Positions 34,788 through 43,958 of a stretch of DNA of 64,000 nt are shown piece after piece. The DNA is from CAYUVF01 sp964448045 (GTDB lineage Bacteria; Bacteroidota; Rhodothermia; Rhodothermales; Salinibacteraceae), in the NCBI GenBank assembly GCA_964448045.1, contig CAYUVF010000003.1, forward strand, positions 45,359-109,358, written 5' to 3'. The position numbers and the translations under genes were made by a program. The notes beneath the pieces are model-generated. The model did not search any database and was not told where the DNA came from. It was given only the letters and a program-made list of their open reading frames with translations. The first letter of the stretch is position 1; every line of letters starts with the position of its first letter.

Positions 34788-36026
34788 ATGCAAACACTAA
34801 ATCGCTACGTTTCTGTCCTCGGTTCCGTCCTGCTGGGCGGGCTTCTTCTGGCCAGCATTAACGGATGTGCAGGGGGCAATCCCTTCGTCGGAGAGGCCGA
34901 GAGCCAGCTGGAAAGTCGCAATTACGAGCAGGCGCTCGTGAGTGTCGACTCGGCACTCGCCCGGACGCCGCAGAACGCCGAGGTCTACATGCTGAAAGCC
35001 CAGATCCTGGAGCAGAAAGCTGCCGACTCGACGGCAATCTCGGGCCCCGAGGAGCACGTGGAGCTGATCGAGCAGGCCCGCCAGGCCCGCGAGGAAGCCA
35101 TCAGCATCGATCCCAGCCTGCGCAGCGACGTGCAGAGCCGTCGCCAACTGGCCTACATCCAAGAGATGCAGAAGGGGGCCGATGCCTTCAACCGCGCCCG
35201 CGAGTCGCAGAACCAGCAGGCGTTTCGAGAGGCCGCTGCGTACTTCAGCGCCGCCAATATCATCTTCCCGGATTCAGCCAATGCCCATCTGAATGAGGCG
35301 TATGCCCTGATCAACATGGGCGACCAGCCGGCGGCCATCCCGCCGATGGAGCGATACATCGAGACGGCCGACAGCGTCGATGCACAGCAGTACACGCTTC
35401 TCGGCCAGCTATATCTGACGAACGACCGCGCCGAGGACGCCATCACGTTCCTCACCGATGCGACCGATCAGTTCCCGAACAATAGCGATCTGCAGGCGCT
35501 GCTGCTGAACGCGTATCAGCAGACCGGCCAGACCCAGGAGGCGATCGAGCTCTATCGCCGCCAGGTGGAGCAGGATCCCGATAATGCGCTTTACCGCTAC
35601 AACCTGGGCTCACTGCTGCTCAACACGCAAAACTATCAGGAAGCGATCGACCAGTTGCAGCGTGGCGTTGAGCTTGAGCCGGACAACTCGAATGCACAGT
35701 ACAACCTGGGGGCGGCATACGTGAACAAGGCCGTCGCGGTTAACGACAGTATCCGTTCCATCGAGGATTCGCTGCGCGCCAACCGCGAGGAGCTTGACCC
35801 CGAGCAGATGCAGCAACTCAATCAGGAGGCTGAGCAGCTGGCGCAGGAGCGCCGCGAACTCTTCGAACAGGCCATCCCGGCCCTGGAGCGCGCGAAGAGC
35901 TTGGTTGAGCAGTCCGAAGAGGGAAACGTCCAGCGGATCTGCGACGCGCTCTACACAGCGTACGTCCAGACCGAGCAGATGGAGAAAGCCCGCGAGGTCG
36001 AAAACTGCGGTCCGATCACGCAGTAA
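34788..36026 (+). CDS. TPR-repeat lipoprotein
   Basis: 412 residues. The start ATG at 34788 precedes a lipoprotein-type signal (YVSVLGSVLLGGLLLASING, then Cys26; the lipobox is loose). The mature part is built from tetratricopeptide repeats from about residue 40 to 330, visible as ANAHLNEAYALINMGDQPAA (first 20), YTLLGQLYLTNDRAEDAITF, ALYRYNLGSLLLNTQNYQEA and AQYNLGAAYVNKA. These are followed by a Glu/Gln-rich helical stretch (about 335-385). It probably scaffolds protein contacts at the periplasmic face of a membrane. Partner unknown. A strong terminator follows 30 bp after the stop. Confidence 0.85.
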   Translation: MQTLNRYVSVLGSVLLGGLLLASINGCAGGNPFVGEAESQLESRNYEQALVSVDSALARTPQNAEVYMLKAQILEQKAADSTAISGPEEHVELIEQARQAREEAISIDPSLRSDVQSRRQLAYIQEMQKGADAFNRARESQNQQAFREAAAYFSAANIIFPDSANAHLNEAYALINMGDQPAAIPPMERYIETADSVDAQQYTLLGQLYLTNDRAEDAITFLTDATDQFPNNSDLQALLLNAYQQTGQTQEAIELYRRQVEQDPDNALYRYNLGSLLLNTQNYQEAIDQLQRGVELEPDNSNAQYNLGAAYVNKAVAVNDSIRSIEDSLRANREELDPEQMQQLNQEAEQLAQERRELFEQAIPALERAKSLVEQSEEGNVQRICDALYTAYVQTEQMEKAREVENCGPITQ

Positions 36027-36055
36027 CGACGCCTTCACTGCGTATGATGTATTCT

Positions 36056-36092
36056 CCAGAACCCGAGCCTTGTCGTGAGGCTCGGGTTCTGG
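36056..36092 (+). terminator. rho-independent terminator
   Basis: Perfect 14-base stem CCAGAACCCGAGCC/GGCTCGGGTTCTGG with a 9-base loop, followed by TCTGTT. It ends the TPR lipoprotein transcript before the PLP enzyme gene. Confidence 0.88.
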
Positions 36093-36137
36093 TCTGTTAG
36101 CCCGATTTTTGTCCCATCGCACTTCCACACGCATCCC

Positions 36138-37319
36138 ATGGCCGACGCATCCGACCCGCAGAGCCCGTTTCGTTTTGGCACCCGTGCTATCCATGCTGGG
36201 CAACCCCCCGATCCGTCCACCGGCGCGGTGATGACGCCAATCTATCAAACGTCCACGTACGCGCAATCCGCTCCCGGCGAGCACAAGGGGCACGAGTATT
36301 CGCGCGTGTCGAATCCCACGCGCACGGCGCTGGAGGGCAACCTGGCCTCGCTCGAAAACGCGGCGCACGGAATCGCTTTTGCGTCGGGGGTGGCGGGGAT
36401 CGATGCCATCCTGAAAGGCGGGCTGCGGCCCGGCGATCACGTCGTGGCCGTGGACGACCTGTACGGCGGCACGTTTCGGCTTTTCAAACAGGTCTTCGAA
36501 CCGTTTGGGCTGTCGTTCACGTTTGTCGACATGACGGATCTCGACGCCGTCGATGCCGCGATCACGGCCGATACGAAGCTGATGTGGCTGGAAACGCCGA
36601 CGAACCCGCTGCTGCGTGTGGTCGATATCGAGATGCTGTGCGAACGGGCCACCGCGCAAGGCATCGATGTGGCTGTGGATAACACGTTCGCGTCCCCGTA
36701 CCTGCAGCGCCCGCTCGACCTCGGGGCCGCTCTCGTGCTGCACTCGGCGACCAAGTACCTCGGCGGCCACTCCGATCTGATCTTAGGCGCCGTCTGTACG
36801 AATGACGACGACTGGGCCGAGCGGCTCCGCTTTCAGGTCAAGAGCGCGGGCGCGTCCCCCGGTCCCATGGACTGTTTCCTGACGCTCCGTGGGACCAAAA
36901 CGCTCCACCTGCGGATGGATCGCCACTGCGCCAATGCCCGCCGCATCGCCGATTTCCTCACCGATCATCCAAAGGTAGGGCACGTCCGCTATCCGGGGCT
37001 TGAATCCGATCCCGGTTATCCGATCGCCCGGAAGCAGATGGACGATTTTGGGGGGATGGTCTCCTTCACGCTGGCCGACGACCGCGTCGAAAACGCCGTC
37101 GAGCTTCTGAAGGCCACGGAGGTGTTCACGCTGGCCGAAAGTCTCGGGGGGGTCGAGAGCCTGATCGAGCATCCGGCGTCGATGACCCACGCGTCCATCC
37201 CCCCCGAAGAGCGCCGCAAAATCGGCCTCTCCGACTCGCTCATTCGCCTTTCCGTTGGCGTCGAAGATGGCAATGACCTGATTGAGGATCTATATCAGGC
37301 GCTTTCGATTGTCGAGTGA
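36138..37319 (+). CDS. cystathionine gamma-synthase/lyase family PLP enzyme
   Basis: 393 residues of the Cys/Met metabolism PLP family. Seen: FGTRAIHAGQPPDP at the N-terminus, PIYQTSTY, EYSRVSNPTRTALE, ASGVAGI for phosphate binding, and HSATKYLGGHSD with the PLP Lys206. The C-terminal SLGGVESLIEHPASMTH and IRLSVGVED are classic for the family. Members interconvert homocysteine, cystathionine and cysteine: gamma-synthase (metB), gamma-lyase (mccB/metC-like) or methionine gamma-lyase. The motif around ESLIEHPASMTH fits metB or cystathionine gamma-lyase best, so no symbol is given. The start ATG at 36138 is just before the conserved core. It runs as a single gene after a strong terminator. Confidence 0.9.
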   Translation: MADASDPQSPFRFGTRAIHAGQPPDPSTGAVMTPIYQTSTYAQSAPGEHKGHEYSRVSNPTRTALEGNLASLENAAHGIAFASGVAGIDAILKGGLRPGDHVVAVDDLYGGTFRLFKQVFEPFGLSFTFVDMTDLDAVDAAITADTKLMWLETPTNPLLRVVDIEMLCERATAQGIDVAVDNTFASPYLQRPLDLGAALVLHSATKYLGGHSDLILGAVCTNDDDWAERLRFQVKSAGASPGPMDCFLTLRGTKTLHLRMDRHCANARRIADFLTDHPKVGHVRYPGLESDPGYPIARKQMDDFGGMVSFTLADDRVENAVELLKATEVFTLAESLGGVESLIEHPASMTHASIPPEERRKIGLSDSLIRLSVGVEDGNDLIEDLYQALSIVE

Positions 37320-37323
37320 CGGA

Positions 37324-37372
37324 CGTCGAACGTCGAATTGTCAACATTCGACACTCGCCGTTCTCCATTCGC
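37324..37372 (-). repeat. array of seven 7-bp repeats
   Basis: On the minus strand reads GCGAATG GAGAACG GCGAGTG and then TCGAATG TTGACAA TTCGACG TTCGACG, a degenerate heptamer array. It begins 5 bp after the stop of the PLP enzyme gene and ends 9 bp before the stop of the DUF427 gene. Related to 50335-50376. Confidence 0.5.
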
Positions 37373-37380
37373 CCTTCGTC

Positions 37381-37875
37381 TCACCAGCCCGCCGAGCCGG
37401 GGCGGCCCTTGAACGGGCCGACGACCTTGTCGGTGATCCATCCGCCGTAAAAATCGCCTTCCTGGGCACGTGCTTGCTCCTCGCCAACGTAGCAGGCGTC
37501 CATGCGGCTCGGGTAGAACGCGATATGGTCCTGCAGAGCTGCGTAGCGATCGGTGGGAGCCGGATACGCCCAGGCGGCCTGTGTGGCCCGGCGGCCGGTC
37601 ACCTCGACGTCGTAGTACACGGCGCGGCCCTTCCACTCGCAGTAGCTGGTGCGGGCCGTCTCCGTCAGATGCTGCAGTTGCACATCGCCGGGCGGCAGAT
37701 AGTACGTCGGCGGATGGCTCGTTTCGAGGATGCGAAGCGCCGCCGTGGAGTCGGCGATTGTCACATCGTTGAAGACCACGCGGGTGCGCGCCTCTACCGG
37801 TTCGAGCGCGGGAGGACGCGGGTAGTCCCAGACGGACTCTTGGCCGGGACCGGGTTCGATGCGTTCGGGTGCCAT
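37381..37875 (-). CDS. DUF427 domain protein
   Basis: 164 residues, cytoplasmic. Matches the DUF427 pattern: ESVWDYPRPPALEPV near the N-terminus, VVFNDVTIADS, TYYLPPGDV, CEWKGRAVYYDV and AWAYPAPTDRYAALQDHIAFYP (first part AWAYPAPTDRY). The fold in solved family members is a small beta barrel; the biochemical role is not established. The start ATG at 37875 stands 14 bp after the E1 dehydrogenase stop on the same strand, so they are probably co-transcribed. The C-terminal GGWITDKVVGPFKG is usual. Confidence 0.85.
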   Translation of the reverse strand: MAPERIEPGPGQESVWDYPRPPALEPVEARTRVVFNDVTIADSTAALRILETSHPPTYYLPPGDVQLQHLTETARTSYCEWKGRAVYYDVEVTGRRATQAAWAYPAPTDRYAALQDHIAFYPSRMDACYVGEEQARAQEGDFYGGWITDKVVGPFKGRPGSAGW

Positions 37876-37889
37876 GGTTTAACTGTGCT

Positions 37890-40052
37890 CTAAAAGGCCG
37901 CCAGTTCTTTTGCAGCGTCGAAAATGCCTTCGTCGCTCGGCAGTACGGCGCGCTCCAGCGAGTGGGCAAACGGAATCGGTGTGAAGGCGCCGGCGTAGCG
38001 GCGAACCGGGGCGTCGAGGTACGTGAACGCGTCGTCGGCGATCTGTGCGGAAATCTCCGCCCCGAAGCCGATGAACTCGTGGTCCTCGTAGACCACCAGC
38101 GCGCGGTTCGTCTTCTTGATCGACTCGAGGATCGCCTCGGAGTCGAGCGGCATGATCGTTCGGAGGTCGACGATTTCCACATCGATGCCTTCTTTTGCGA
38201 GCTCTTTTGCTGCGTTCATCGACTTGTGGACCATCATGCCATAGGTGATGATCGTCAGATCGGAGCCCTCGCGGTGGACGCGCGCTTTGCCGAAGGGCAG
38301 CAGGTAATCATCGGCCGGTTTCGGCGAGCGGGCTGCAGCGTTGCGGTAGAGCGCCTTGTGTTCGAGGAAGAGCACGGGATCCTCCATCCGGATGGACGTC
38401 TTGAGCAGGCCCTTGGCGTCGGCGGCCGTGGAGGGAAGCGCCACCTTCAGGCCGGGCATGTGACCGAAGATGGATTCGACGTTTTGCGAGTGGCACAGCC
38501 CGCCGTGAATGTAGCCGCCGCACGGTACGCGGATGACCATCGGGCAGCTCCAGTCGTTGTTGGAGCGGTAGCGGAATGGCGCCACCTGATTGCGGATCTG
38601 CTGCAGACCCGGCCAGATGTAATCGGCAAACTGGATCTCGACGACCGGGCGGAATCCCGAGGCCGCGTAGCCCACGGCTGTGCCGATAATCGAGGCCTCG
38701 GCGAGCGGCGAGTTGAAGCAGCGATCCGCCCCGAACAGGTCGGTCAGATCTTTCGTTGCGGTAAACACGCCGCCTTTATTGCCAGCCACATCTTCGCCGT
38801 AAACAATCACATCTTCATCGCGCTCCATTTCTTCCTTGAGCGCCTGGTTGATGGCGTCCACTATCACCGTCGGCTCGGCGTCTTCATCGAGGGGCGTAGC
38901 CTCGTACTCCAGGTTGAGGTCGCCTTCGAAGTAGACATGTTTCGTCGCCGTTTCGGGGGCCGGATCGTCTTGCTGCTGCGCCCACTTGGCCGCTTCGTTG
39001 ACCTCATCTTTGATGGCCGCACGAATGTCTTCGATCTTGTCCTCGGTCAGCAAGCCGCTCTCGGTCAGCGTCGTGCCCATCCGGCGAATCGGGTCGATCT
39101 GACGATCGTGCTCCAACTCGTCTTCGGAGCGGTACTTGGCGTGGTCATCGGAGGAGGAGTGGGGGAGGAGCCGCACGACATCAGCGACGAGGCACACAGG
39201 CCCCTTCCCGGCGCGGATGTGGTTGATGGCGGCATCGGCGGCCGCAGCCATGGTGAAGAAGTTGGTGCCGTCGACGCGCATGCGCTTGAGGCCTTCGTAG
39301 CCGGCCGCCAGCTTGTACGGGGTGCCGCCTGCAGTCTGATCTTCGACCGGGACGGAAATCGCATATTTGTTGTCCTGAATGAAGAACAGCACCGGCGCCT
39401 GCGTACGCGCGGCCCAGTTGAGCGCCTCGTGGAAGTCGCCCTGTGAGGTGGCGCCTTCGCCGCCCGAGGCGTACACGAACGCATCACTGCCGCGCTGCTG
39501 CGCCGCAAAGCCGAAGCCAACCGCCGGGAGAAATTGCGCGCCTACCGACGACGACGTCGTCATCACGTTGAGATCTTTCAGGCCAAAGTGCTCTGGCATC
39601 TGCCGACCGCCGGAGTTGGGGTCGTCGGCCTTGGCCAGGTGGGCCAGCAGTGCATCGCGCGGGGTCATGCCCAGCGAGAGCGCCATGCACAGGTCCCGGT
39701 AGTACATGCAAAACCAGTCGTGGCCGGGCTGGGTGTAGAGACCAATCGCTGCCTGAGCCGCTTCATGGCCCTTGCAGCCGATGTGGAAGTGGCCCTTGCC
39801 CTGTTTGAGCAGGGTCATCATCTTCTCATCGAGCTGCCGCGAGAGCAACATGGTCCGGTAGCTTTGCAACAGCGTATCCGGATCAAAGTCACCGGGCGTG
39901 CGCGGCTGGAGCTCAAAGTCGCCCGTGTACTCGATCGGAGGCGGGGCCGACTTGGGTTCACTCTGCCCATTGCCCTGATCCAATCCTTCGATTGGAAGCG
40001 TTTCCGAACTATCCTGACTCATTTCTGACTGGTTCTGTGATGCATTCTCCAT
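37890..40052 (-). CDS. 2-oxoacid dehydrogenase E1, fused alpha and beta subunits
   Basis: 720 residues joining E1-alpha (about 55-365) and E1-beta (about 395-720) in one chain, as in many Bacteroidota. E1 decarboxylates a 2-oxoacid with thiamine diphosphate and passes the acyl group to E2 lipoyl arms. Alpha part: GHFHIGCKGHEAAQAA, GGEGATSQGDFHEALN as the ThDP/Mg motif and HSSSDDHAKYR in the phosphorylation-loop region. Beta part: VYGEDVAGNKGGVF, RCFNSPLAEASIIG and FADYIWPG. Branched-chain or pyruvate specificity cannot be decided from this alone; the beta-part signature fits branched-chain-like E1. Two starts are possible, 40052 or 40022, because the first 50 residues are a low-complexity Gln/Ser/Glu leader. 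Confidence 0.92.
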   Translation of the reverse strand: MENASQNQSEMSQDSSETLPIEGLDQGNGQSEPKSAPPPIEYTGDFELQPRTPGDFDPDTLLQSYRTMLLSRQLDEKMMTLLKQGKGHFHIGCKGHEAAQAAIGLYTQPGHDWFCMYYRDLCMALSLGMTPRDALLAHLAKADDPNSGGRQMPEHFGLKDLNVMTTSSSVGAQFLPAVGFGFAAQQRGSDAFVYASGGEGATSQGDFHEALNWAARTQAPVLFFIQDNKYAISVPVEDQTAGGTPYKLAAGYEGLKRMRVDGTNFFTMAAAADAAINHIRAGKGPVCLVADVVRLLPHSSSDDHAKYRSEDELEHDRQIDPIRRMGTTLTESGLLTEDKIEDIRAAIKDEVNEAAKWAQQQDDPAPETATKHVYFEGDLNLEYEATPLDEDAEPTVIVDAINQALKEEMERDEDVIVYGEDVAGNKGGVFTATKDLTDLFGADRCFNSPLAEASIIGTAVGYAASGFRPVVEIQFADYIWPGLQQIRNQVAPFRYRSNNDWSCPMVIRVPCGGYIHGGLCHSQNVESIFGHMPGLKVALPSTAADAKGLLKTSIRMEDPVLFLEHKALYRNAAARSPKPADDYLLPFGKARVHREGSDLTIITYGMMVHKSMNAAKELAKEGIDVEIVDLRTIMPLDSEAILESIKKTNRALVVYEDHEFIGFGAEISAQIADDAFTYLDAPVRRYAGAFTPIPFAHSLERAVLPSDEGIFDAAKELAAF

Positions 40053-40286
40053 ACGACCTCAAAACGATTGGTCCAACTGATCATGCCGGGGGCTGAGCCC
40101 GCCTCTGCATGGTGGGGGTAATGGCATCGTCCCATGCGAGGTTGTGGTCCGTGGCTCGATGGGAGCGGGGGCCTATTCTTCTGGACAAAAGGGGGGACAA
40201 ATCCACCTTCAAGGATACAAATTGAGCGCCCCAAAAGAAAAGAGGAGCATCTGCCAATCTTTGGCGAATATGCCCGCCGTGCGGGA

Positions 40287-41741
40287 TTAAGCCTCTGCGG
40301 GCATGCGTTCGGCGGCGTAAGGCAGCTCGAACCAGAAGCGTGTGCCACGGTCGACGGTGCTCTCCACGTGAATCTTCTCGCCGTGCGCTTGCAGGATCTG
40401 CTTAACAATGCTCAGGCCCAGGCCCGTACCGCCGCTCTCCCGCGAGCGGTCGGGGTCGACGCGGTAAAAGCGCTCAAAGATGCGGTCGAGGTGGTCCTCG
40501 TCGATGCCTTTGCCCGTGTCGACCACTTCGATGCGCACTTTGTCGAGCCGCCGGTGGAAGCGGCACCGGACCGATCCTTCGTCGGTGTACGCGATGGCAT
40601 TATCGATGAGGTTGACGAGCACCTGCCGGATGCGCGACCGGTCGGCCCGCACCATCAACTGGGGATTGTCAATATCCAGCGTGAGGCCCTTCTTCTCGGC
40701 TTTGGGGCGCAGCATATCCACGACCTCGTCGACCAGCTCCTGGAGGTCGAAGACCTTCCGCTGGATGAGGTCTTCCCGATATTCGAGCCGCGCAATCTCA
40801 ATGAGATCGTCGAACAGATTACTGAGGCGCTGCAGGTTCGTCAGGCCTTTCTCGGCGTAGCGCTTGCGCTGCTTGTCGGGGAGCGTCGGGCTGCCGAGGG
40901 CTTCGAGGTAGCCGCTGATGGCAAAGATGGGGTTGCGGACCTCGTGACCGACGTTCCCGATGAACTCGCTTTGCAGGCGCGTGAGTCGTTCCAGCTCGTC
41001 GATTTTCTCGCGGAAGCTTTCGGAGGCGCGGTTCAGGCTCTGCGCCAAGTCCTGAAACTCCGCCGCGCGCGAGTCGATGTTAATCTTGCCGGCGAACTGC
41101 CCTTCGCTCACGCGCTGGGCGCTGTTGCGGATGGTTTTCAGTGGCGTTACAACCTGATAGGCCGCCACCCAGCTGCCGATGAGGGCGAGAATAAGCGCGA
41201 TGATCATCCCTCCGATGAGGACCATCTGGGTGCGCTGGGCCAGGCTGTAGAGCGGCGGCTCGGGCTGCCCGACGCGGATGACCCAGCCCGATTCCGGCCG
41301 GTAGAGGGCCAGATAAAAGATAGTCTGATCGGAGCCGCGCGCTCGCTTCGCAAACGCTGTCTGGGGTGCATCCGCATCGTCGATCGACAGCGGAGGAAGC
41401 GCCGATAGCGTCTCTTCGACGATAGCGGGGCTGGTGCCATAGGTGGTGTCATCGGCAGAGACGGCGATGCGGAGATCAGTCACCCCCGAGAGGTCGCGGA
41501 TAACCTTCCGGCGCTCCTCGGGCGTCGGGGCCCGCTCCACCTGCATCGCAATCTGCTCGGCCTGCTCGCGCAGCATCGACTGAACCGCGCGCTGCGTCTC
41601 ACCGCGCAGGACAAGGGCCACGTACAGTCCCACGGCCACGACCGCCGCGCCGACGAAGACGGCAAACGTGAGCACCATCCACGTCTGCGTCGACGCGCGC
41701 TCCGGGAAAAACCAGGACCAAACAGTCTTCAACCAGCCCAT
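40287..41741 (-). CDS. PhoR-like sensor histidine kinase
   Basis: 484 residues. Membrane helices at about 22-46 (WMVLTFAVFVGAAVVAVGL) and 173-195 (MVLIGGMIIALILALIG), with a periplasmic domain of about 125 residues between. Then HAMP (VVTPLKTIRNSAQRVSEG), HisKA with phosphoacceptor His266 in GNVGHEVRNPIF, and an ATPase domain with NLIDNAIAYTDEG, DTGKGID, FERFYRVD and GGTGLGLSIV. It lies 49 bp after the response-regulator gene and should be its partner. Domain order and FERFYRVD motif are like PhoR/ResE kinases. Signal unknown. Convergent with nothing; the E1 gene follows 234 bp later on the same strand. Confidence 0.92.
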   Translation of the reverse strand: MGWLKTVWSWFFPERASTQTWMVLTFAVFVGAAVVAVGLYVALVLRGETQRAVQSMLREQAEQIAMQVERAPTPEERRKVIRDLSGVTDLRIAVSADDTTYGTSPAIVEETLSALPPLSIDDADAPQTAFAKRARGSDQTIFYLALYRPESGWVIRVGQPEPPLYSLAQRTQMVLIGGMIIALILALIGSWVAAYQVVTPLKTIRNSAQRVSEGQFAGKINIDSRAAEFQDLAQSLNRASESFREKIDELERLTRLQSEFIGNVGHEVRNPIFAISGYLEALGSPTLPDKQRKRYAEKGLTNLQRLSNLFDDLIEIARLEYREDLIQRKVFDLQELVDEVVDMLRPKAEKKGLTLDIDNPQLMVRADRSRIRQVLVNLIDNAIAYTDEGSVRCRFHRRLDKVRIEVVDTGKGIDEDHLDRIFERFYRVDPDRSRESGGTGLGLSIVKQILQAHGEKIHVESTVDRGTRFWFELPYAAERMPAEA

Positions 41742-41790
41742 CTACATCCGTGGTGAACCCGAGAGAGGACAACCGGCTGCCCGCGTTCGA

Positions 41791-42504
41791 CTACGCTTCG
41801 GCCGATTCCTCTTCCTCGACGAACCGATAGCCCACGCCGCGCACGGTCTGGATGTGCTTGGCGAAATCGCCCAGTTTCTCGCGCAGGTTCTTGATATGGG
41901 CGTCGACAGTGCGCTCGGTGACCATCATCGCGTCTTTCCAGATGGTTTCGAGCAGCTGCTGGCGCGTAAAGGCTTTCCGTGGATGGCGGACGAGGTAGCG
42001 CAGCAGCTCAAACTCGGTCAGCGTCAGGCCGAGGTCTTCACCGTCGAGCGTGGCCCGGTACTCATCTTCGTAGATGGTCAGCCCGTCGACATCAATAATA
42101 CTGCTCTCCTCGATACCCGAGCGGCGCAGTACGGCTTTGACGTGCGCTACGAGCACTTGCGGCGAGACCGGCTTGGTGAGATAGTCGTCGCCGCCCATCA
42201 TTAGACCTTCGATCTGGTCTTCTTCCTCGGTCTTAGCGCTGAGGAAAATGATGGGTACCCGCTCGGTTTCCACGCGCGAGCGAAGCTGCCGGCACACCTC
42301 GTAGCCGTCGACGCCGGGAAGCATGATGTCGAGAATAATGATATCGATCTCAGACGTGGCTTTTTCGAGTGCCTCTTCGCCGTCGTACGCCTGATGAACC
42401 GTGTATCCCTCTTCCTGGAGGAAATGGCTCACGACTTCGACAACATCTTCCTCGTCATCCACAACGAGGACGTCGATATCGGCAGGTTCTGCAGTGGTAG
42501 CCAT
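41791..42504 (-). CDS. PhoB-like response regulator
   Basis: 237 residues. Receiver (about 10-125) with DDEED pocket, phosphoacceptor Asp59 in IIILDIMLPG and TKPVSP, then a winged-helix DNA-binding domain (about 140-230) with LTLTEFELLRYLVRHPRKAF (20 residues), RTVDAHIKNLREKLG and TVRGVGYRF. Typical OmpR/PhoB family. The partner kinase is encoded next. The gene begins 131 bp after the alanine racemase stop, so the pair may have its own promoter. Confidence 0.93.
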   Translation of the reverse strand: MATTAEPADIDVLVVDDEEDVVEVVSHFLQEEGYTVHQAYDGEEALEKATSEIDIIILDIMLPGVDGYEVCRQLRSRVETERVPIIFLSAKTEEEDQIEGLMMGGDDYLTKPVSPQVLVAHVKAVLRRSGIEESSIIDVDGLTIYEDEYRATLDGEDLGLTLTEFELLRYLVRHPRKAFTRQQLLETIWKDAMMVTERTVDAHIKNLREKLGDFAKHIQTVRGVGYRFVEEEESAEA

Positions 42505-42635
42505 GAGTCAGTGGCAGATTAAGTGTGGGAAGGTCAGTAGATGTACAATAAGGAATTGGAAAAACGAATGAAAACGCCCCAGTCGTTCTCCATCCGTACG
42601 GCAGGCAAGGTTCGGTGATCCGCGGGGGACCTGCG

Positions 42636-43958
42636 TTACGGCGCAGCAGCGGCGTCGTCAAGGTATCGGCGGGGCACGCGCGCCGAGATACCGCAACAAA
42701 TCTCGTACGGGATCGTGCGGGCCCAGGTTGCCAGTTCGGCAGCGGAGGGACCGCCGCGGCCCATCAGGGTCACGCTATCCCCCACAGAAACGGCATCGCT
42801 GGGCGGTGTTCCGGGCGGTCCGAGGTCGACCATGAACATATCCATGCAGACTGTGCCCACGACCGGATACCGCCGCCCGCCGATGCCCACTTCGCCGCGG
42901 TTGGAGAGCAGCCGCCGGAAGCCGTCGCCGTACCCCGCACCAATGGTGGCGATGCGTGTGGTGCGATCGGCCGTCCAGCGCCGGCCGTACGAGATAGAGG
43001 TCCCGGCGTCCACCGTTTTGATGTGCGTAACCTGCGAGAGCAGGCGCATCACGGGGTGCAGGCCAGCATCGCGCAGCATTTCGGGGCGACTGCCGAGGCC
43101 GTACAATGTCAATCCCACGCGCACCAGGGCCGGCTCAAACGCCTCGACGCTTTCCGCAAACATGAAGAGCGCGCTCGAATTGGCGATATGCAGCCGCTCG
43201 ACGCCGGTCCGCTCCTGCACGGATTCGACAACCTCACGGAAGGCATCGAACTGATCGCGGGTGAACGGGTCTTCCGGATCGTGTGCGACCGCAAAGTGCG
43301 TCCACACCCCGGCCAGCGTTACCCCCGGCGCGTCGGCCAAGCGCTGGATGATGGGGGGCGCTTCGCCCGGCGTCACCCCGATGCGACCCATCCCGGTATC
43401 GACTTTTACATGGGCGCGCACGGGACGTGCAGGACGGGCAATCTCAGTCACCGCGCGGGCGACCGTCGGCGAGGAAATAGTCACGCCTAAGTCGTGATCT
43501 GCGTAGAGCGGAAGGTCCTCGACCAGCGGAGCGCCCAGAACCAGGATATGATCGCGCAGGCCTGCCTGGCGCAGTTGCAGCGCTTCGGGGACGCGGGCTA
43601 CCGCAAAATGATGGACGCCGACCTCATGCAGCGCGCGGGCAACATCGGGCGCGCCATGGCCATAGGCATTGGCCTTGACGACGGCCATCAGATCGGCGTG
43701 GCCCGCCCGGCGCTGGAGGGCGCGAGCATTCTGCCGCAGGCGGTTCAGGTCGACTTCGGCAACGACCCGCGTCGCCCGAGACGATATGTCGGCAGTCGGG
43801 GAGAGAATAGTGCGTCGAACGACAGTGGCAGACTTCTTCTGATTGCGACACGTCCTACCTGTTAGCCGCCCTCTTGTTCGGCGGTCCGGCAGTGCCTCAG
43901 GACCCCCGGCGCGCAAGGCTCTGTCTGATTTGCGTAGCCCACCGGAGTCGGTCGCCAT
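42636..43958 (-). CDS. alr: alanine racemase
   Basis: PLP-dependent interconversion of L- and D-alanine for peptidoglycan. Core features: VAEVDLNRLRQNARAL, MAVVKANAYGHGA with the PLP lysine, HVKVDTGMGRIG, VWTHFAVA, RVGLTLYG, the catalytic Tyr in SISYGRRW and TVCMDMFMVDLG. The start at 43958 is chosen because its ATG overlaps the stop of the upstream lipoprotein gene (TGATG), a typical coupled start. This gives 440 residues with an unusual N-terminal extension of about 65 Arg-rich residues before the usual core. There is no other ATG close to the core, so a shorter form would need a rare start codon. With ddl at 50429 it makes the D-Ala-D-Ala branch. Confidence 0.9.
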   Translation of the reverse strand: MATDSGGLRKSDRALRAGGPEALPDRRTRGRLTGRTCRNQKKSATVVRRTILSPTADISSRATRVVAEVDLNRLRQNARALQRRAGHADLMAVVKANAYGHGAPDVARALHEVGVHHFAVARVPEALQLRQAGLRDHILVLGAPLVEDLPLYADHDLGVTISSPTVARAVTEIARPARPVRAHVKVDTGMGRIGVTPGEAPPIIQRLADAPGVTLAGVWTHFAVAHDPEDPFTRDQFDAFREVVESVQERTGVERLHIANSSALFMFAESVEAFEPALVRVGLTLYGLGSRPEMLRDAGLHPVMRLLSQVTHIKTVDAGTSISYGRRWTADRTTRIATIGAGYGDGFRRLLSNRGEVGIGGRRYPVVGTVCMDMFMVDLGPPGTPPSDAVSVGDSVTLMGRGGPSAAELATWARTIPYEICCGISARVPRRYLDDAAAAP